The position numbers were made by a program, and so were the translations under genes. A stretch of 7,705 nt of DNA, taken from NCBI GenBank assembly GCA_001871015.1, contig MNUO01000071.1:1-7705 (forward strand). The letters are read 5' to 3'. This document shows, piece by piece, positions 5,662 through 7,705 of this stretch; within the stretch, counting starts at the first letter, position 1; the number at the start of each line of letters is the position of its first letter. This DNA comes from Candidatus Desantisbacteria bacterium CG1_02_38_46 (lineage in GTDB: Bacteria > Desantisbacteria > UBA1551 > UBA1559). The notes below the pieces were generated by a model, which had not been told where the DNA came from, searched no databases, and saw only the letters and a list, made by a program, of their open reading frames with translations.

Positions 5662-5958
5662 ATGATGGGATGGGTTGGGTTTATAGCTTCAGTAGTGATT
5701 GCGCTTATTGTTGGTTCAATCTTTAAGGTTTTCAGAGAGGCACGCGGAGGCAACCTATTTGTTGCATTGATTGGTGCCCAGCTTGGCATTTTCCTGTATA
5801 AGAGCACAGGAGGTACAGGAAGATTATGGACTGGGATAATAGGTATTCTTTGTGCGGTTGTGGTGAGTTGGCTGCTCAGTTTAGGAGGGAGATCAGAAGA
5901 AGAAACTAAAGTAGAAAGTTCTGAAACTCCACCTACTCCGCCCGCACAGAATCCTTAA
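5662..5958 (+). CDS. Small three-helix membrane protein, GlsB/YeaQ/YmgE-like
   Basis: A 98-residue inner-membrane protein. Hydrophobic segments at about 3-22, 34-50 and 58-76 predict three membrane helices. A short soluble tail (77-98) is acidic and then proline-rich (SETPPTPPAQNP). Size, glycine spacing and the GG between the first two helices resemble the GlsB/YeaQ/YmgE (transglycosylase-associated protein) family. That family is linked to envelope stress but has no defined biochemical role. AGGAGG (5651-5656) lies 5 bases before ATG 5662; ATG 5665 would give 8 bases, so the first methionine is not certain. It ends 6 bases before argS and may be co-transcribed with it. The family call is tentative because helices of this kind match loosely. 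Confidence 0.7.
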   Translation: MMGWVGFIASVVIALIVGSIFKVFREARGGNLFVALIGAQLGIFLYKSTGGTGRLWTGIIGILCAVVVSWLLSLGGRSEEETKVESSETPPTPPAQNP

Positions 5959-5964
5959 ATTATA

Positions 5965-7605
5965 ATGAAAGGGAAATTATCACAGATAATAGAAGAATCT
6001 TTAAAAAAAGCCATATCTGTTAGAGAATTACAGCTTGACAAGTTTCCTTTTTCTGTCATCATAGAAAAACCCAAAGATAAAGTCCATGGCGACCTCAGCG
6101 TTTCAATTGCTTTCAGTTTAGCTGAAAAGTGCAAAAAATCACCTCTGGAAGTTGCAAGTATAATTTACAAACATCTGAAACCAGAAACTGGATTTATTGA
6201 AAAAGTTGAAATTGCTGGCGGGGGTTTCTTAAATTTCTTTATCAGCAAAACATACCTGTGCAAATCCATGATCGAAATTACAAGAAAAGGAAATAAATTC
6301 GGTCATTCTAATACAGGGGGTGGTAAGAGAATTCAGGTTGAATTCGCCAGCGTTGGACCCACTGGGCCTGTTCATATAGGACATTCAAGGGGTGCAGTAA
6401 TAGGGGATGTTCTCGCCAATATCCTTGAGGAAGTTGGATACAGGGTAACGAGGGAATATTACATCAATGATGTTGGAACTCAGATAGAAATACTGGGAAA
6501 GTCATTGATGGCTCGCTATGAAGAGATTCTGGGCAAAAAACCAGAAGTTTTAGAGGGTGGATACGAAGGACAGTATATCTCAAATCTTGCTATTAAACTG
6601 AAGGAGAAATATGGAGAAGGTTGTCTTTCGAAAGACGTTAGTTTCTTTTCCTGTTTTGCAGTTAATGAAATCCTGGTCGGAATTAAAAAAGACTTTGAAG
6701 ATTTTGGTGTCAGATTTGACAAATGGGTTAATGAGTCCGAATTATATCACAGAGGTGAAGTAAAAAATACCATCGAGTTGCTGAAAAAGAAAGGGTGGAC
6801 AACTCTTGAGAATGGAGCATTATGGTTCGCAGACGATGTTCTTGTTCGTTCCAGTGGTGTTCCTACATATTTTGCGTCTGATATTGCTTACCATTTGGGT
6901 AAATATAAACGCAAATTTTATTGTATTATTGACATCTGGGGCCAGGACCACCATGGACATGTTTCAAGGTTGGGGAATGCCTTAAAGGTTATTGGCTGTG
7001 ATGTGAATAAGCTGGAAGTTATTCTATACCAGCTCGTAAGTCTTTCACGTCGAGGCGAACCGGTAAAAATGTCGACCCGGAAAGGTGAATTTATAACTTT
7101 ACGGGAAGTGATGGATGAAGTTGGGCGTGATTCAATTCGTTTTTTCTTTCTCATGCGCAAAAGTTCAAGCCATCTGAATTTTGACCTGGAGCTGGCAAAA
7201 GCACAATCGCTTGAGAATCCTATTTATTATGTGCAATATGCTCACGCCAGAATTTTCAGTATATTTAGAGAAGCAAAGAAACAATTTAAAATTAAAAATT
7301 CCCCTACCATTAATGATTGGCGGGAATTAGAAATTCTGAATGAAGAAGTTGAAATTGATATTATGAAAAAACTTGCATTTTTTCCTGATGAAATTGCCAA
7401 AATAGCTCTGGCAAGAGAACCACAGGGACTTACAGTGTATCTTCAAGAACTTGCAGCGCTTTTTCATAGGTTTTACACTGAGCACAGGGTAATAAGTAAT
7501 AATTTAAATTTGACACACGCTCGGTTTGTCCTTATCAATTCGGTTCAAATTGTATTGGCAAAGGGACTCAGACTGATGGGTATTGAACCCAGGAAACGGA
7601 TGTAA
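5965..7605 (+). CDS. argS: Arginyl-tRNA synthetase
   Basis: A complete 546-residue class I synthetase that attaches arginine to tRNA-Arg in the cytosol. The N-terminal tRNA-binding domain is residues 3-93, including KVHGDLSVSIAFSLAE. The catalytic Rossmann fold follows, with EFASVGPTGPVHIGHSRGA (HIGH at 137-140) and KMSTRKGEF (KMSKS equivalent at 368-372). WGQDHHGHVSRL and VPTYFASDIAYH are typical ArgS active-site segments. The DALR-type anticodon-binding domain begins near YVQYAHARI (422-430) and runs to the usual C-terminus ending in M. Length is normal and all key motifs are intact. Only 6 bases separate it from the previous stop, and I see no Shine-Dalgarno before ATG 5965, so translation probably relies on coupling to the small membrane protein gene. 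It is a housekeeping gene with no evident tie to the sugar cluster. Confidence 0.97.
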   Translation: MKGKLSQIIEESLKKAISVRELQLDKFPFSVIIEKPKDKVHGDLSVSIAFSLAEKCKKSPLEVASIIYKHLKPETGFIEKVEIAGGGFLNFFISKTYLCKSMIEITRKGNKFGHSNTGGGKRIQVEFASVGPTGPVHIGHSRGAVIGDVLANILEEVGYRVTREYYINDVGTQIEILGKSLMARYEEILGKKPEVLEGGYEGQYISNLAIKLKEKYGEGCLSKDVSFFSCFAVNEILVGIKKDFEDFGVRFDKWVNESELYHRGEVKNTIELLKKKGWTTLENGALWFADDVLVRSSGVPTYFASDIAYHLGKYKRKFYCIIDIWGQDHHGHVSRLGNALKVIGCDVNKLEVILYQLVSLSRRGEPVKMSTRKGEFITLREVMDEVGRDSIRFFFLMRKSSSHLNFDLELAKAQSLENPIYYVQYAHARIFSIFREAKKQFKIKNSPTINDWRELEILNEEVEIDIMKKLAFFPDEIAKIALAREPQGLTVYLQELAALFHRFYTEHRVISNNLNLTHARFVLINSVQIVLAKGLRLMGIEPRKRM

Positions 7606-7612
7606 ATGGCCA

Positions 7613-7645
7613 AAAAATAAGAACCTCTTCGAGAACCTTGTTTTT
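7613..7645 (+). repeat. Hairpin repeat after argS, first copy
   Basis: The outer stem AAAAATAAG (7613-7621) pairs with CTTGTTTTT (7637-7645): 9 pairs with one T-G wobble. An AAC/AAC internal loop follows, then CTC/GAG on a TTC loop. It shares the outer stem, internal loop and loop with the copy at 1209-1243 but has a 3-pair inner stem. It begins 8 bases after the argS stop. With a T run on its 3' arm it may help end the argS transcript, though the hairpin is weak. Confidence 0.65.
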
Positions 7646-7671
7646 CGCAAAATAAACGTCGTGGGTTGGTC

Positions 7672-7702
7672 AAAATAAGAACCTCTTCGAGGACCTTGTT
7701 TT
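7672..7702 (+). repeat. Hairpin repeat after argS, second copy
   Basis: AAAATAAG (7672-7679) pairs with CTTGTTTT (7695-7702). Inside, CCTC/GAGG closes on a TTC loop. It differs from the copy at 7613 by a single base over the shared region from AATAAG to the final TTTTTCG: G for A at 7692, which adds one inner pair with C7682. The two copies are 58 bases apart, joined by a linker with AAACGTCG (7654-7661). The array runs to the window edge and may continue. Confidence 0.65.
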
Positions 7703-7705
7703 TCG

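Noticed and set aside
7606-7620. A five-codon frame ATG GCC AAA AAA TAA right after argS.
   Set aside because: It is too short, has no ribosome site, and its A run forms the left arm of the hairpin repeat.
7613-7705. A CRISPR-like array, because near-identical repeats are separated by about 26 bases.
   Set aside because: There are only two units here. Each is a hairpin with a divergent distant relative at 1209, the linkers share a motif instead of being unique, and no cas genes are present.

Overview
The window comes from an uncultured-looking, moderately AT-rich bacterium. The tRNA, the complete ArgS, the sigma70-like promoter and the group II intron all point to Bacteria. Nothing fixes the phylum; a deep-branching candidate-phylum genome known from metagenomes is a guess. 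All genes I can support are on the + strand.

Left end (1-248): the 3' end of a group II intron. It carries the last 48 residues of the intron-encoded reverse transcriptase/maturase, a well-formed catalytic domain V, a domain VI hairpin and a probable 3' splice site near 248. The start codon and Shine-Dalgarno of the next gene lie inside domain VI.

Centre (236-5403): five co-directional genes that look like one metabolic operon. They are a DUF692/MNIO-type TIM-barrel metalloenzyme, a GlmU-like left-handed beta-helix protein without a nucleotidyltransferase domain, a GHMP sugar kinase, a glycosyltransferase-like protein that closely resembles the N-terminal half of plant L-arabinokinase, and a PIG-L/LmbE zinc deacetylase. 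Kinase and glycosyltransferase-like genes overlap by 4 bases. Together they suggest making, salvaging or decorating a phosphorylated (amino)sugar or a glycosylated small molecule. The substrate cannot be read from sequence, and I do not recognise this exact gene set as a described pathway.

Right part (5404-7705): a promoter and tRNA-Thr(CGT), a palindromic three-way-junction repeat, a small three-helix membrane protein of the GlsB/YeaQ/YmgE type, and a complete arginyl-tRNA synthetase gene. This part is housekeeping and probably a separate transcription unit.

Two unrelated families of short structured repeats occupy the intergenic spaces. One is a hairpin with a conserved outer stem (AATAAG/CTTGTT) and an inner stem that varies in length. 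It occurs as a pair after the MNIO gene (1162-1243) and as a second pair after argS (7613-7705), each pair sharing an AACGTCG linker. The other is the junction element at 5576-5629.
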